Below, piece by piece: positions 44,983-54,328 of a stretch of DNA of 64,000 bases. The notes beneath the pieces are model-generated. The model saw only the letters and a list, made by a program, of their open reading frames with translations, searched no databases and was not told where the DNA came from. Source of the DNA: Algoriphagus sp. Y33 (GTDB taxonomy: Bacteria; Bacteroidota; Bacteroidia; Cytophagales; Cyclobacteriaceae). The translations under genes and the position numbers were made by a program. The DNA lies in the NCBI RefSeq assembly GCF_014838715.1, contig NZ_CP061947.1, forward strand, positions 2,356,001 to 2,420,000, in the 5' to 3' direction. The stretch's first letter is position 1; each line of letters starts with the position of its first letter.

Positions 44983-45807
44983 TTAATGAAATATTAGTTG
45001 CAAAAATTGTAAAGGAACTGTCGAAAATTCACCACACCGAAACCTCTCTAAATAACTTACCCCCAAACAGTTACTTACAAAAACCTGAGATGCCTTCTCT
45101 AATTCACCAAGTTTAAATTCTCCTTCCAAATAGGGAATGGAATTTCGTTCTAAGTGATCCAGGATTACTTTTCGGCTTATCCCATCAATGCAGCTACAGC
45201 TCAAAGAGGGTGTGTAGATCATCCCATCCTTCGTCCAAAAAATATTTGATGCCCCTGCCTCTGACACAAATCCTCTATTATCGAGTAAAATTATTTCGTC
45301 CAACCCTCTTTCCTTTCGCTCCTGATTAGCTAGAACATAGGGAAGTGCATTGAGTGATTTGAACGAACTCCAAAGCGTGGGAAACAATCGGACCTTTTCA
45401 GAAGCATCTGCTTTTTGTTTAATAATAGGTGCGCCGTTAAATTCTGTAATCAGCAATGTTTGGAAAACATCATTTCTCTCTGGAGTATATTTCCCCGAAC
45501 CAGCCCGATAAATATTCCATCGCACCCGTTTTCTATCGGTAGGATAATTAATAGTAAGTAAATCCAGAAGGCCCGCCTCATCAATAGCTTCAGAATCCAA
45601 ACCAAGAATTTGCATTCCTCCTCTTAACCGTTGAATATGTCTTTCAAAAAACCTAATTTGACCTTTCTCCCAAACCATGGTTTCGAACAATCCATCTCCA
45701 AAGTTCATGGCACGGTTTGGAAGAGTCGAATTCTGTTGGCATAACCAAGTTTTGCTTTCAGGGGATTTTTGAAAGATTGTTTCGATTTCGTTCATAAAAC
45801 TGTTCAT
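44983..45807 (-). CDS. Class IV aminotransferase (PabC/IlvE-like)
   Basis: A 274-residue PLP enzyme of fold type IV. The segment NRAMNFGDGLFETMVWEKGQIRFFERHIQRL is the family N-terminus, Lys in SSFKSLNALPYVLA is the expected PLP lysine, and EAGASNIFWTKDG and GISRKVILDHLERN follow. Length and the short loops fit 4-amino-4-deoxychorismate lyase (folate synthesis) or a branched-chain/D-amino-acid aminotransferase; the sequence alone does not decide. Translation could start at Met1 or Met5. It is divergent from the serine dehydratase gene. Confidence 0.85.
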   Translation of the reverse strand: MNSFMNEIETIFQKSPESKTWLCQQNSTLPNRAMNFGDGLFETMVWEKGQIRFFERHIQRLRGGMQILGLDSEAIDEAGLLDLLTINYPTDRKRVRWNIYRAGSGKYTPERNDVFQTLLITEFNGAPIIKQKADASEKVRLFPTLWSSFKSLNALPYVLANQERKERGLDEIILLDNRGFVSEAGASNIFWTKDGMIYTPSLSCSCIDGISRKVILDHLERNSIPYLEGEFKLGELEKASQVFVSNCLGVSYLERFRCGEFSTVPLQFLQLIFH

Positions 45808-45902
45808 AATCGGTCAAGAACTCACTTTGTAATAGTAGTGCTATGTTAAACTATGTAAACATGTCCCCACTTAAATCGCAATCCATACAATAAATATGAA
45901 TT

Positions 45903-45936
45903 TTTGTATGAAATAGTGGCAACGATTTTACCTTAG
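45903..45936 (+). promoter_or_regulatory. Possible promoter of the serine dehydratase gene
   Basis: TTTG at 45903-45906 and TACCTTAG at 45929-45936, spaced 22 bp, match the Bacteroidota TTG/TAnnTTTG pattern with one mismatch in the -7 box. It lies 28 bp upstream of the start codon. Confidence 0.4.
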
Positions 45937-45963
45937 CACCAAAATTGGAATATAATATACCGG

Positions 45964-46641
45964 ATGGCAAATAAAAGTAGCGTTTTTGATATGATTGGAC
46001 CAATAATGATCGGACCGTCGTCTTCACACACTGCAGGTGTAGTGAGAATCGCTAGAGCTGCTATTCGTGTTTTGGGAGGAATCCCTGACGATGCTTCCAT
46101 TACATTTTATAATTCTTTTGCAAGGACTTACGAAGGACACGGAAGTGATCGGGCTATAATCGGCGGACTGATGGACTTCAAAACTGACGATGCAAACATT
46201 AAAAATGCGCTGGACATAGCAAAGGAAAAAGAGTTTGCTTACCGTTTTAAATCAATAGGAAATTCATCAATACACCATCCCAACACGATAAAACTTAACC
46301 TTAAAAAAGGTGACAGAATAGTAGAAGTGGTAGGAGAAAGTTTGGGTGGCGGAGTGATCAATATATCCGAAGTAGATGGATTTGTGGCTAATTTCTCTGC
46401 TGCTAATCACACACTTATAATCAAGGCAGAGGATATTTCAGGAGCCATTGCATTCATTTCTGCCGTAATCGCTCAAGAAAAAGCAAATATTGCCACCATG
46501 TCTGTTTCTAGGAAAGGCAAGCATGACTTGGCATGCCATGTAATAGAAATGGACTCCGGAATAAAAGAACTTACCTTAAGCTATTTAAAATCATTATCCT
46601 GGATTACAGAATTAATATACATTCCTGACATTGACCTATAA
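45964..46641 (+). CDS. sdaAB: L-serine dehydratase, beta subunit
   Basis: A 225-residue protein matching the beta subunit of the iron-sulfur-dependent L-serine ammonia-lyase, which converts L-serine to pyruvate and ammonia. The N-terminal SVFDMIGPIMIGPSSSHTAG is the family hallmark, and a C-terminal ACT-like domain (about 148-222) holds AAVIAQEKANIATMSVSRKGK-type residues. The alpha subunit that carries the [4Fe-4S] cluster is not adjacent, so it must be encoded elsewhere. A TolC-like gene follows after 7 bp, which may be co-transcribed by readthrough. Confidence 0.88.
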   Translation: MANKSSVFDMIGPIMIGPSSSHTAGVVRIARAAIRVLGGIPDDASITFYNSFARTYEGHGSDRAIIGGLMDFKTDDANIKNALDIAKEKEFAYRFKSIGNSSIHHPNTIKLNLKKGDRIVEVVGESLGGGVINISEVDGFVANFSAANHTLIIKAEDISGAIAFISAVIAQEKANIATMSVSRKGKHDLACHVIEMDSGIKELTLSYLKSLSWITELIYIPDIDL

Positions 46642-46648
46642 CTACACT

Positions 46649-47986
46649 ATGAAAAAATTCCTACTAGGCTTTGCCTTGGCGGCAGGAATTGGTTTTTCGA
46701 CTTTTGCTCAACAAGCAGCGATTCCTACCGGTCCTATTGACTTGGAAACAGCCGTTTCAATCGCCTTGGAAAACAACCTGACGCTGAAAAGAAGTGAACT
46801 AAACCAACTGACCAATGAGGCTACACTCCTTCAGAATCAGGGAGCGAGATACCCCAATCTTACAGCCGGCGGTTCAGCCAACTTCAACTGGGGTAGATCA
46901 ATCAACCCAGCCACTAACCTGTTTGAAACTCAGCGAATCGGTAACATCAATTTAAATGCTTCCTCCAATGTAACAGTCTTTAATGCAGGAAGAATCAATA
47001 ACACCGTTAAGCAGACTAAAACTGTAATGGAGCAAGGCTATTACACTATAGAATCAACCAAGAACAGTATTACGCTGGATGTAATTAACTTTTATGTCAA
47101 TGTGGTATTCAATCAGGAGCAGGTTAAAATTGCCGAAAATCAACTAAATACCACTCAAGATCAACTTGAACGGACCATCAAGCTCGTAAATGCCGGTTCA
47201 TTGCCTTACTCTGACCAGCTTGATCTGCAATCACAGTTAGCTACCAATAATGTAGACCTAATCAATGCAAAAGCTACTCTGAACGGATCAATGCTGACCT
47301 TGGCTCAGGCTTTACAAATCCCATATACGAGTGATTTCCAAATAAAGAAACCGGAATTAAGTGTAGATGATACATTTATGGTTTCTGAATCTTCAGCAAC
47401 CATCTTCCAGACTGCAGTAGAAACGATGCCGGAAATCAAAGCAGCAATGTTGGGTGTGGAGAGTGCCGAATACGATATAAAAATAGCAAAAGCCGGGTAC
47501 TCACCCACGTTGGCTATTGGCGCAAATTTGGGAACCAATTATGTGGATATATATGAGGACAAATTTGCAGATCAGCTTGACTTTAATTTTTCCCAATCAG
47601 CAGGCCTTCAGTTGAGTATCCCCGTTTTCTCCCGGTTTACCAACAAAGCAAATGTACAGCGTGCGAATGTTCAGAAAAAGCTGGCTGAATTAAGTGAGCT
47701 GGAAGCAAAAAACCAGTTGAGACAAGATATAGAAACTGCGTTTACAAACGCTTTGGCTTCAGAACAATCCTATCAGGCATCTCTCACCCGTATCGAAAGT
47801 TTGGAAGAATCATTTAGAATAGCTCAACAACGATTTGAATTAGGAGCTATTAACTCCGTCGATTTTCAGGTTGCTCAAAACAACCTATTTTCAGCTCAGT
47901 CACAGCTCATTTACGACAAATACACTTATATTTTCAGAGTAAAAGTTCTTGATTTTTACCTGGGTAATCCTATTAATCTCAACTAA
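46649..47986 (+). CDS. TolC-family outer-membrane efflux channel protein
   Basis: A 445-residue outer-membrane factor with a signal peptide (MKKFLLGFALAAGIGFSTFAQ). Two OEP domains of long helices follow the usual internal duplication: LETAVSIALENNLTLKRSEL and FNAGRINNTVKQTKTVMEQ in the first, AQQRFELGAINSVDFQVAQNNLFSAQSQL in the second. It forms the trimeric outer-membrane duct of tripartite pumps. It ends 3 bp before the adaptor gene. I took the Met at 46649 since the signal peptide begins there. Confidence 0.92.
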   Translation: MKKFLLGFALAAGIGFSTFAQQAAIPTGPIDLETAVSIALENNLTLKRSELNQLTNEATLLQNQGARYPNLTAGGSANFNWGRSINPATNLFETQRIGNINLNASSNVTVFNAGRINNTVKQTKTVMEQGYYTIESTKNSITLDVINFYVNVVFNQEQVKIAENQLNTTQDQLERTIKLVNAGSLPYSDQLDLQSQLATNNVDLINAKATLNGSMLTLAQALQIPYTSDFQIKKPELSVDDTFMVSESSATIFQTAVETMPEIKAAMLGVESAEYDIKIAKAGYSPTLAIGANLGTNYVDIYEDKFADQLDFNFSQSAGLQLSIPVFSRFTNKANVQRANVQKKLAELSELEAKNQLRQDIETAFTNALASEQSYQASLTRIESLEESFRIAQQRFELGAINSVDFQVAQNNLFSAQSQLIYDKYTYIFRVKVLDFYLGNPINLN

Positions 47987-47989
47987 GCC

Positions 47990-49300
47990 ATGGCCAATAA
48001 GAAATCAAATAAGCTCTTGTATTACCTTCTTGGAGGTATAGTAGTCCTCATTATTTTTGCAGTAATCGCGCGAAATGCAGGCTGGGTAGGTGGTGATAAG
48101 GAAACTAAGGTCGAAATCACTGAGGTAAAAAAGACAGCAATAGTAGAAAAGGTAAGTGCTTCCGGTGAGATTCAGCCAGAGGTAGAAGTCAACCTAAGTC
48201 CCGACGTAGCGGGTGAAATCATCCAACTTAACGTAAAAGAGGGGGATTCTGTAGCTGTAGGAAAGCTTCTGGTGAAAATCAGACCTGACAACTTTATCTC
48301 TGCTTTGGATAGAACCAAAGCGAACTTCAACCAGCAGGAAGCTAACCTCTCCCAATCCAGAGCTGCATTGCAGCGGTCAGAAGCGCAGTACACGCAAGCG
48401 CAGCAAAATTTTGACAGACAAAAAAGGCTTTATGAAGAAAAAGCGATCTCAGTTGCCGATTTTGAGCAAGCTCAAGCTGATTATACATCTGCCCAAAAGG
48501 ATCTGGAAGCTGCCAAGCAAAGCGTGCTCGCTGCAGAATATGTAGTAAAAAGTTCCCAGGCATCTGTAAACGAAGCTGAAGAAAACCTCCGACTCACCAA
48601 TGTATACTCGCCTGTAAGCGGTATTGTTTCCAATCTTTTGGTAGAGCAAGGTGAGCGTGTGGTGGGTACTCAGCAAATGGCAGGAACAGAAATGTTGACT
48701 ATCGCCGATCTATCCAGAATGGAAGTTCGTGTGGATGTAAATGAAAACGATATCGTGAGGTTGAGTCTCGGTGATACTACCATTATTGATGTGGATTCCT
48801 ACGCTTATACAGGTAAGACTTTCCAAGGAGTAGTGACAAGCATTGCTAACACAGCTAACGTGAAAGCTTCAACTGATGCAGTAACTGAATTCAAAGTGAA
48901 AATCAGAATCTTGAATGACTCCTATCAAGACTTAGTTAATGAAGGCAAAAAATATCCTTTCCGTCCGGGAATGACTGCTTCTGTGGAAATCATTACGAAT
49001 TCCAAAAACAGTGCCCTCTCCGTTCCGCTGGCAGCGGTTACTACCAGAGAAAATATGCAGGATACGTTGTTGACAGGAACTACACGTCCCAAAGAACTGG
49101 TGTTTATAAACGACGGCGGGGTGGCCAAACTAAAAGAAATTAAAACCGGAATTTCTGATTTCCAGAACATCGAAGTATTGGAAGGTCTGGAAGAAGGCGA
49201 CCAAATCATTTCGGGACCTTACTTTATCGTAAGTAAAAACCTAAAAGAAGGTGATAAAATAGCACCAATAGAAGGTAAAATTACGACTGTTAAAAAATAA
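47990..49300 (+). CDS. Membrane fusion (HlyD/MacA-type) efflux adaptor
   Basis: A 436-residue periplasmic adaptor anchored by one N-terminal helix (about 9-27). The biotinyl-lipoyl-like halves are VNLSPDVAGEIIQLNVKEGD and TNVYSPVSGIVSNLLVEQGE, separated by a long coiled-coil hairpin rich in Gln/Ala (about 105-200). Beta-barrel and membrane-proximal domains follow. The layout fits MacA-like adaptors that work with an ABC-type permease. No permease or ATPase gene follows; a terminator lies 43 bp downstream, so the inner-membrane partner must be encoded elsewhere. Confidence 0.92.
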   Translation: MANKKSNKLLYYLLGGIVVLIIFAVIARNAGWVGGDKETKVEITEVKKTAIVEKVSASGEIQPEVEVNLSPDVAGEIIQLNVKEGDSVAVGKLLVKIRPDNFISALDRTKANFNQQEANLSQSRAALQRSEAQYTQAQQNFDRQKRLYEEKAISVADFEQAQADYTSAQKDLEAAKQSVLAAEYVVKSSQASVNEAEENLRLTNVYSPVSGIVSNLLVEQGERVVGTQQMAGTEMLTIADLSRMEVRVDVNENDIVRLSLGDTTIIDVDSYAYTGKTFQGVVTSIANTANVKASTDAVTEFKVKIRILNDSYQDLVNEGKKYPFRPGMTASVEIITNSKNSALSVPLAAVTTRENMQDTLLTGTTRPKELVFINDGGVAKLKEIKTGISDFQNIEVLEGLEEGDQIISGPYFIVSKNLKEGDKIAPIEGKITTVKK

Positions 49301-49342
49301 TGGTGGCAAATGGCGAAAGATTTTTCACCACCATCAATCCAA

Positions 49343-49375
49343 AAATCCCTGTGAAAATCAATTCACAGGGATTTT
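49343..49375. terminator. Terminator after the efflux genes
   Basis: aaaatccctgtgaa and ttcacagggatttt form a perfect 14-bp stem with a short loop, followed by a T-rich run on the plus strand and by T residues on the minus strand. It can serve both the efflux operon and the converging maf operon. Confidence 0.85.
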
Positions 49376-49434
49376 ATTTTTACTTTATTGGTACAAAGTC
49401 TGAAGACTAGCTCCAAATCAGTCACATTTTGCCC

Positions 49435-50022
49435 TTACCATTTTTTTAATTGGGCATACACCAAATGAAGTGGAAATCCCATCACATTATAATAGGAGCC
49501 CTCGATTTTCTCCACCCCCATAAATCCAATCCATTCCTGAATTCCGTAAGCCCCTGCTTTATCCATAGGTTTATAGTGGTGGATATAATGCCGGATTTCT
49601 TCCTCTTCCAGAAATCTGAAGGTTACAACTGTCTCATCTTCTAATGTGATCTGTCTAGCCTTATCTCTCAAGGTCACCGCCGTCATTACCGAATGAGTAG
49701 CTCCCGACAGACTTTTCAGCATATCAAAAGCTTCTTCTTCAGTTGTTGGTTTTCCGAGCACATGCCCGTTTTCTATTACCACAGTATCTGACGTGATAAG
49801 AATTTCATTATCTGCAAGTTCACCCACAAATGACTCAGACTTCAGTTTAGATAGATAAGCTGCCACATATTCTGCCTGAAGATCCTTCGGGATGGTTTCA
49901 TCCACAGAATTCACCCTTACTTCAAACGTTACCTCCAACCCCTTCAATAATTCTTGCCGTCTAGGAGAATTGGAGGCTAATATGATTTTCTTGTCCTTGA
50001 GGTTACTCAAAAAAGGCTCCAT
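49435..50022 (-). CDS. maf: Maf-type nucleoside triphosphate pyrophosphatase
   Basis: A Maf/HAM1-superfamily enzyme of about 195 residues that hydrolyses non-canonical or specific NTPs (dTTP/UTP type). The N-terminal IILASNSPRRQELL is the hallmark, followed by VDETIPKDLQAEYVAAYLSKLKS-type helices, ITSDTVV and the C-terminal DKAGAYGIQEWIG. The start at Met 50022 gives the normal length; a Met at 50040 is possible. The gene overlaps the upstream DUF1015 gene by about 20-38 bp, showing tight coupling in an accC-DUF1015-maf operon. Confidence 0.92.
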   Translation of the reverse strand: MEPFLSNLKDKKIILASNSPRRQELLKGLEVTFEVRVNSVDETIPKDLQAEYVAAYLSKLKSESFVGELADNEILITSDTVVIENGHVLGKPTTEEEAFDMLKSLSGATHSVMTAVTLRDKARQITLEDETVVTFRFLEEEEIRHYIHHYKPMDKAGAYGIQEWIGFMGVEKIEGSYYNVMGFPLHLVYAQLKKW

Positions 50023-51301
50023 AGTCGAAATCAAATTCATCTTGTTTAATACTGGCGAAAAGCAATCCGCCCAACGCTTTTGGATAGAAATAGGTGGATT
50101 TCTGTGGCATTACTTCACCGCTTCTACAAACCTTCAGAACTTGATCTAATTCTAATTCCCTGGTAATGACAGCAAAATCGGCCTTGCCTGACCGAACTTC
50201 CTGAATACATCTGGAAAAATTTCGTTCATAAACAATCTGATCTGAATTTCTCTGATCAGCAACCGGTATTCCCAAAATCCTTGCAAATAATACCTCATGA
50301 AGAACCGTAAGGTCCAACTGCCTAATACTCTCCGCTAAATGCTGATCGATAGTATCCATCATACCCGCTTTCAACTGTAGGGTATAGCACTCATCTCCCA
50401 TTACCAGTCCAAAGGTATGAGGTTTATGAAATGCATACACTCCCAATTCTTCCGGATCAGCAAATTTTTTCACTTCAAACCACATGCTTATCCTTTCCAA
50501 AAGAACCCCGGATGACAATTCCAATCCATAGAACAAGCGATGAGTCGGTAAGATTTTAAGATGATTGCCACTGGTATTAGTCAAATACATTAAATGATAA
50601 TCAAATCCTTTCCATCGTTTATCAGGCAATGCCCCCTTCATTGACTTCCTGTATTCGATAGCTCCTTCCAGTCTATGATGTCCATCAGCAAGGATCACTT
50701 GCTTGTTTTTCATTACTTTCAAAAAGTCCCCAATGATTAAAGGATCTTGGATCACCCCCATTACTTCCCTTACTCCTTGGTAATCTTCCAACTCATATAG
50801 GGGATTAGCGATTGCATCGTCCATGTAACTTTCGAGCTGCTCATCAATATCTTCATACAAACCATGGGTAGGGCTGGCCTGAATTTGAGTCTTTCGAAGC
50901 AGCTCAATCCTGTCGTTTACCGCAGAAGTTATGGTATTCTCATGCCTCAGAATTACTTCTTCGCTCCACTCATAAGCCTTGATTTGAGCAACAAATCCCT
51001 TTCTACAGCGCTCGCTATGCTCTCCCGGCAGACGAAAGTATTGATAATATACATAAATTCCAGGTTTCAGGTCTTGTTGTATAATACGCTCAGACTTCCA
51101 TCTTTCCAGAGTTTCCAGAGCTTTTTCAGCAGGGCTATCTCCATGAGGAACAGAAAGATGTATGCTATTTAGAGGATTCTCATAGAGCAATTGTCGCTGT
51201 CTGGCCGAGACTACGTCAAACAGGGGAGCTGTCAATTCCTCCATCTGAGAAGTCAAAGACCCGGCATATCGCCACGCTTTAAGGGGTAATATTTCTGCCA
51301 T
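50003..51301 (-). CDS. DUF1015 family protein
   Basis: A 432-residue cytoplasmic protein of the DUF1015 family. Characteristic segments are LPLKAWRY near the start, FDVVSARQRQLLYENPLNSIHLS, the core VILADGHHRLEGAIEYR, and ELDLTVLHEVLFARILG. The ADGHHR motif resembles the ParB/SerK-type nucleotide-using fold, and some archaeal relatives phosphorylate free serine, but the role in Bacteroidota is unknown. The start at Met 51301 is 1 bp after the accC stop; an upstream in-frame extension overlaps accC and has no family similarity. Confidence 0.88.
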   Translation of the reverse strand: MAEILPLKAWRYAGSLTSQMEELTAPLFDVVSARQRQLLYENPLNSIHLSVPHGDSPAEKALETLERWKSERIIQQDLKPGIYVYYQYFRLPGEHSERCRKGFVAQIKAYEWSEEVILRHENTITSAVNDRIELLRKTQIQASPTHGLYEDIDEQLESYMDDAIANPLYELEDYQGVREVMGVIQDPLIIGDFLKVMKNKQVILADGHHRLEGAIEYRKSMKGALPDKRWKGFDYHLMYLTNTSGNHLKILPTHRLFYGLELSSGVLLERISMWFEVKKFADPEELGVYAFHKPHTFGLVMGDECYTLQLKAGMMDTIDQHLAESIRQLDLTVLHEVLFARILGIPVADQRNSDQIVYERNFSRCIQEVRSGKADFAVITRELELDQVLKVCRSGEVMPQKSTYFYPKALGGLLFASIKQDEFDFDYGAFFE

Positions 51302-51302
51302 C

Positions 51303-52799
51303 TTATTGTAACCTATTTCTCCAAGCTGATTCTTTGTTGGCAATTGATTCCGACGGCAAATGTCCTGTATACTTATTCTTGGTAAAGAACTCAACAGCCA
51401 AGGCAGAGATCAATTCCAATTCAGAATCAGAAAATTCATCCGCGAGAACCTCAGGATTGAAGTAGTTCTCAACAAATTTTGTGTCAAAAGATCCACTTAC
51501 AAAGGCTGGGTGTGTGATTGCAAATTTGCAAAAACCAAGAGTTGTCTGAATGCCTACAATCTTATAATCCTCAATCGCCCGCACCATCTTCTCGATAGCT
51601 GAGGTTCGGTCTTCCGCATGGGTTATCAACTTGGCTATCATAGGATCATAATAGATGGGGATATCCATTCCCTCCTCAAATCCATCATCTACCCGAATCC
51701 CTGCGCCCTGCGGACGTCTATAGGTTTCAAGTTTCCCTATATCAGGAAGGAAATTATTTCCCGGATCCTCTGCATAAACCCTTACTTCCAAAGCATGTCC
51801 ATTAATTTTCAGATCCTCTTGGGCAAAAGAAAGCGGTTTGCCCCCGGCAATTAAAATTTGCTCACGTACCAGATCCTTTCCTGTAATCATTTCCGTCACA
51901 GGATGCTCCACCTGAAGCCTTGTATTCATCTCAAGAAAAAAGAAATTCAATTGCTCATCAACGATGAATTCCACAGTGCCGGCACCATAATAATCACAAG
52001 CCTTGGCTACGCCTACTGCCGCTGCTCCCATGGCCTTTCTCATCTCGGGAGAGACCACTGATGAAGGAGCTTCTTCTATCACTTTTTGGTGCCTACGCTG
52101 AATGGAGCACTCCCGTTCAAATAAATAGACTATATTACCCTGCTGATCTCCCAGCACTTGGATCTCTATATGTCTGGGAGAGTTGATATACTTTTCTATA
52201 AAAACGGCACTGTCACCAAATGAGGATTGGGCTTCACTCACCGCCCGATGCATTTGCTCTTCAAATTCCGCTTCATTCTCCACTATCCTCATCCCTTTGC
52301 CCCCTCCGCCTGCGCTGGCCTTGATCAAGATGGGATAGCCGATTTCCGCTGCACGGGATTTTGCCTCAGAGAGATCAGAAATGGCTTCTTCCGTACCCGG
52401 TACCAAAGGAATGTCATACCTAGCCACTGCTTGCTTAGCTGCCAGTTTACTTCCCATTACCTCAATAGATTCCGGTGATGGGCCGATAAAAATCATACCT
52501 GCTTGCCTTACCTTTCTGGCAAAATCAGCATTCTCAGAAAGAAATCCATATCCGGGATGAATGGCATCCACCTCCAGTTCTTTACAAACTGAAATGATTT
52601 TATCTCCCAGCAAATACGACTGCGAAGAAGGAGAAGGTCCCAGACAAACTGCTTCATCAGCAAACAACACATGGGGAGAAAGTCTATCTGCCTCGCTGTA
52701 GACCGCAACTGTGGCAATGCCCATTTCTCTGGCGGTTCGCATAATACGCAAACTGATTTCCCCTCTATTTGCAATTAGTATTTTCTTGATTTCGGTCAT
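51303..52799 (-). CDS. accC: Biotin carboxylase (acetyl/propionyl-CoA carboxylase subunit)
   Basis: A 498-residue biotin carboxylase that carboxylates biotin with ATP and bicarbonate. Visible are IKKILIANRGEISLRIMRTA at the start, the ATP-grasp glycine loop IKASAGGGGKGMRI, VFIEKYINSPRHIEIQVLGD, ECSIQRRHQKVIEEAPSS-type residues, and EMNTRLQVEHPVTE. No biotin carboxyl carrier gene is adjacent, so it could serve acetyl-CoA or propionyl-CoA carboxylase. Slightly longer than E. coli AccC. First gene of an operon with DUF1015 and maf. Confidence 0.92.
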   Translation of the reverse strand: MTEIKKILIANRGEISLRIMRTAREMGIATVAVYSEADRLSPHVLFADEAVCLGPSPSSQSYLLGDKIISVCKELEVDAIHPGYGFLSENADFARKVRQAGMIFIGPSPESIEVMGSKLAAKQAVARYDIPLVPGTEEAISDLSEAKSRAAEIGYPILIKASAGGGGKGMRIVENEAEFEEQMHRAVSEAQSSFGDSAVFIEKYINSPRHIEIQVLGDQQGNIVYLFERECSIQRRHQKVIEEAPSSVVSPEMRKAMGAAAVGVAKACDYYGAGTVEFIVDEQLNFFFLEMNTRLQVEHPVTEMITGKDLVREQILIAGGKPLSFAQEDLKINGHALEVRVYAEDPGNNFLPDIGKLETYRRPQGAGIRVDDGFEEGMDIPIYYDPMIAKLITHAEDRTSAIEKMVRAIEDYKIVGIQTTLGFCKFAITHPAFVSGSFDTKFVENYFNPEVLADEFSDSELELISALAVEFFTKNKYTGHLPSESIANKESAWRNRLQ

Positions 52800-52892
52800 T
52801 ATCTCTTCCGTTAAAAGCTAGAATTTTGGGTTTCGGCTAAATAAAGAAAATAATCCGAGCTTTGTTAAGAAACGTTTGTTTCGACACCGTTT

Positions 52893-52924
52893 TTTGCTTG
52901 GCAGGCATTTAAGTTTTATTTTTG
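52893..52924 (+). promoter_or_regulatory. Consensus Bacteroidota promoter of the oxoamine synthase gene
   Basis: TTTG at 52893-52896 and TATTTTTG at 52917-52924, spaced 20 bp, match the -33/-7 pattern TTTG-N19-21-TAnnTTTG at every fixed base. It lies 54 bp upstream of the start codon. Confidence 0.65.
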
Positions 52925-52978
52925 TCGGATTTTAATGAACAGATCATTAAATCCCTTATCACTTAAATTCGAAATGCT

Positions 52979-54229
52979 TTGGATCTATTTGCAAAATTAA
53001 AAATGAACATGGGCCCCTTGGGCAAACACTCTGAGTTTGCAGACGGCTATTTCTCCTTCCCAAAACTCGAAGGGGAAATTGCTCCAAGAATGAAATTTCA
53101 GGGGAAGAATGTTCTAACCTGGAGTTTGAATAATTACCTAGGCCTCGCAAATCATCCTGAAGTACGTAAAGCTGATGCGGACGCTGCCGCTGAATACGGT
53201 GCCGCCTACCCGATGGGAGCACGTATGATGTCAGGACAAACCAGTCTTCACGAACAACTAGAGGATGAATTGGCCGCTTTTGTCAAGAAAGAGAAAGCCT
53301 ATTTATTGAATTACGGATACCAAGGTATCATGTCTGTGATAGACTCGCTTCTTGATAGAAAAGATGTCGTAGTATATGATTCGGAATGCCATGCCTGTAT
53401 CATCGATGCCCTTAGAATGCACTTGGGTAAGCGATATGTCTTCCCTCATAATGACATTGAGAATTGCGAAAAACAGTTAGAACGGGCAACCAAACTTGCC
53501 AATGAAACCGGCGGAGGAATTCTTGTGATCACTGAAGGTGTTTTTGGAATGACCGGAGATCAGGGCAAGCTGAAAGAAATTGTTGAACTTAAGAAGAAGT
53601 TCGAGTTCAGATTGCTGATTGACGATGCGCATGGTTTTGGTACTATGGGTAAAACAGGCGCCGGAACAGATGAAGAACAGGGTGTACAGGATCAGGTCGA
53701 TCTTTACTTCTCCACATTTGCAAAGTCAATGGCCAGCATAGGAGCATTCATTGCAGGTGATCCTGAAGTGATTTTATTCTTGAGATACAATATGCGCTCT
53801 CAAATTTTTGCCAAGTCTCTTCCGATGCTTCTGGTAAAAGGTGCATTGAAGCGTCTTGAGTTGCTGAAAACTCAACCTGAACTGAAAGATAACCTTTGGA
53901 AAATTGTAGGAGCCCTTAGAAAAGGACTTCATGAGAATGGTTTCAGCACAGGCAAATCAAATTCTCCTGTCACTCCAGTGGTGCTTAACGGTACAGTTGG
54001 CGAGGCTGCTTCACTGACCCAGGACCTACGTGAAAACTACGGAATATTTTGCTCTGTGGTCATTTATCCTGTAGTGCCAAAAGGAATGATTATATTGAGA
54101 CTAATCCCTACTGCTGTTCATACACTGGAAGATGTAGAGGAAACGGTGACTGCATTCGCAGCAATAAAAGAGAAACTGACTAGTGGAGTGTATAAAAACT
54201 CTAAGCTGGCAATGTCCTTTGGAGAGTAA
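52979..54229 (+). CDS. spt: Alpha-oxoamine synthase, probable serine palmitoyltransferase
   Basis: A 416-residue PLP enzyme of the alpha-oxoamine synthase family (serine palmitoyltransferase, KBL, BioF). PLP features are His138 in DSECHACIIDAL, DDAHG at 215-219, and the Schiff-base lysine Lys249 in STFAKSMASIGAF. In Bacteroidota this form (LFAKLKMNMGPLGKHSEFADGY-like start) usually makes 3-ketosphinganine for sphingolipids. The first codon is TTG, at the place where relatives have a conserved Met-Asp-Leu-Phe start; the next in-frame ATG is eight codons later. It is followed by an Hc1-like histone gene and has a consensus promoter upstream. Confidence 0.85.
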   Translation: MDLFAKLKMNMGPLGKHSEFADGYFSFPKLEGEIAPRMKFQGKNVLTWSLNNYLGLANHPEVRKADADAAAEYGAAYPMGARMMSGQTSLHEQLEDELAAFVKKEKAYLLNYGYQGIMSVIDSLLDRKDVVVYDSECHACIIDALRMHLGKRYVFPHNDIENCEKQLERATKLANETGGGILVITEGVFGMTGDQGKLKEIVELKKKFEFRLLIDDAHGFGTMGKTGAGTDEEQGVQDQVDLYFSTFAKSMASIGAFIAGDPEVILFLRYNMRSQIFAKSLPMLLVKGALKRLELLKTQPELKDNLWKIVGALRKGLHENGFSTGKSNSPVTPVVLNGTVGEAASLTQDLRENYGIFCSVVIYPVVPKGMIILRLIPTAVHTLEDVEETVTAFAAIKEKLTSGVYKNSKLAMSFGE

Positions 54230-54328
54230 AAAAATCAAAAAATATGCCTTAAGAATTGATTTAGTAAGTATTTGGGCTATATTGAATTATAAATAACTTA
54301 TCATCAACTTTAATAAAACACTTTTACT

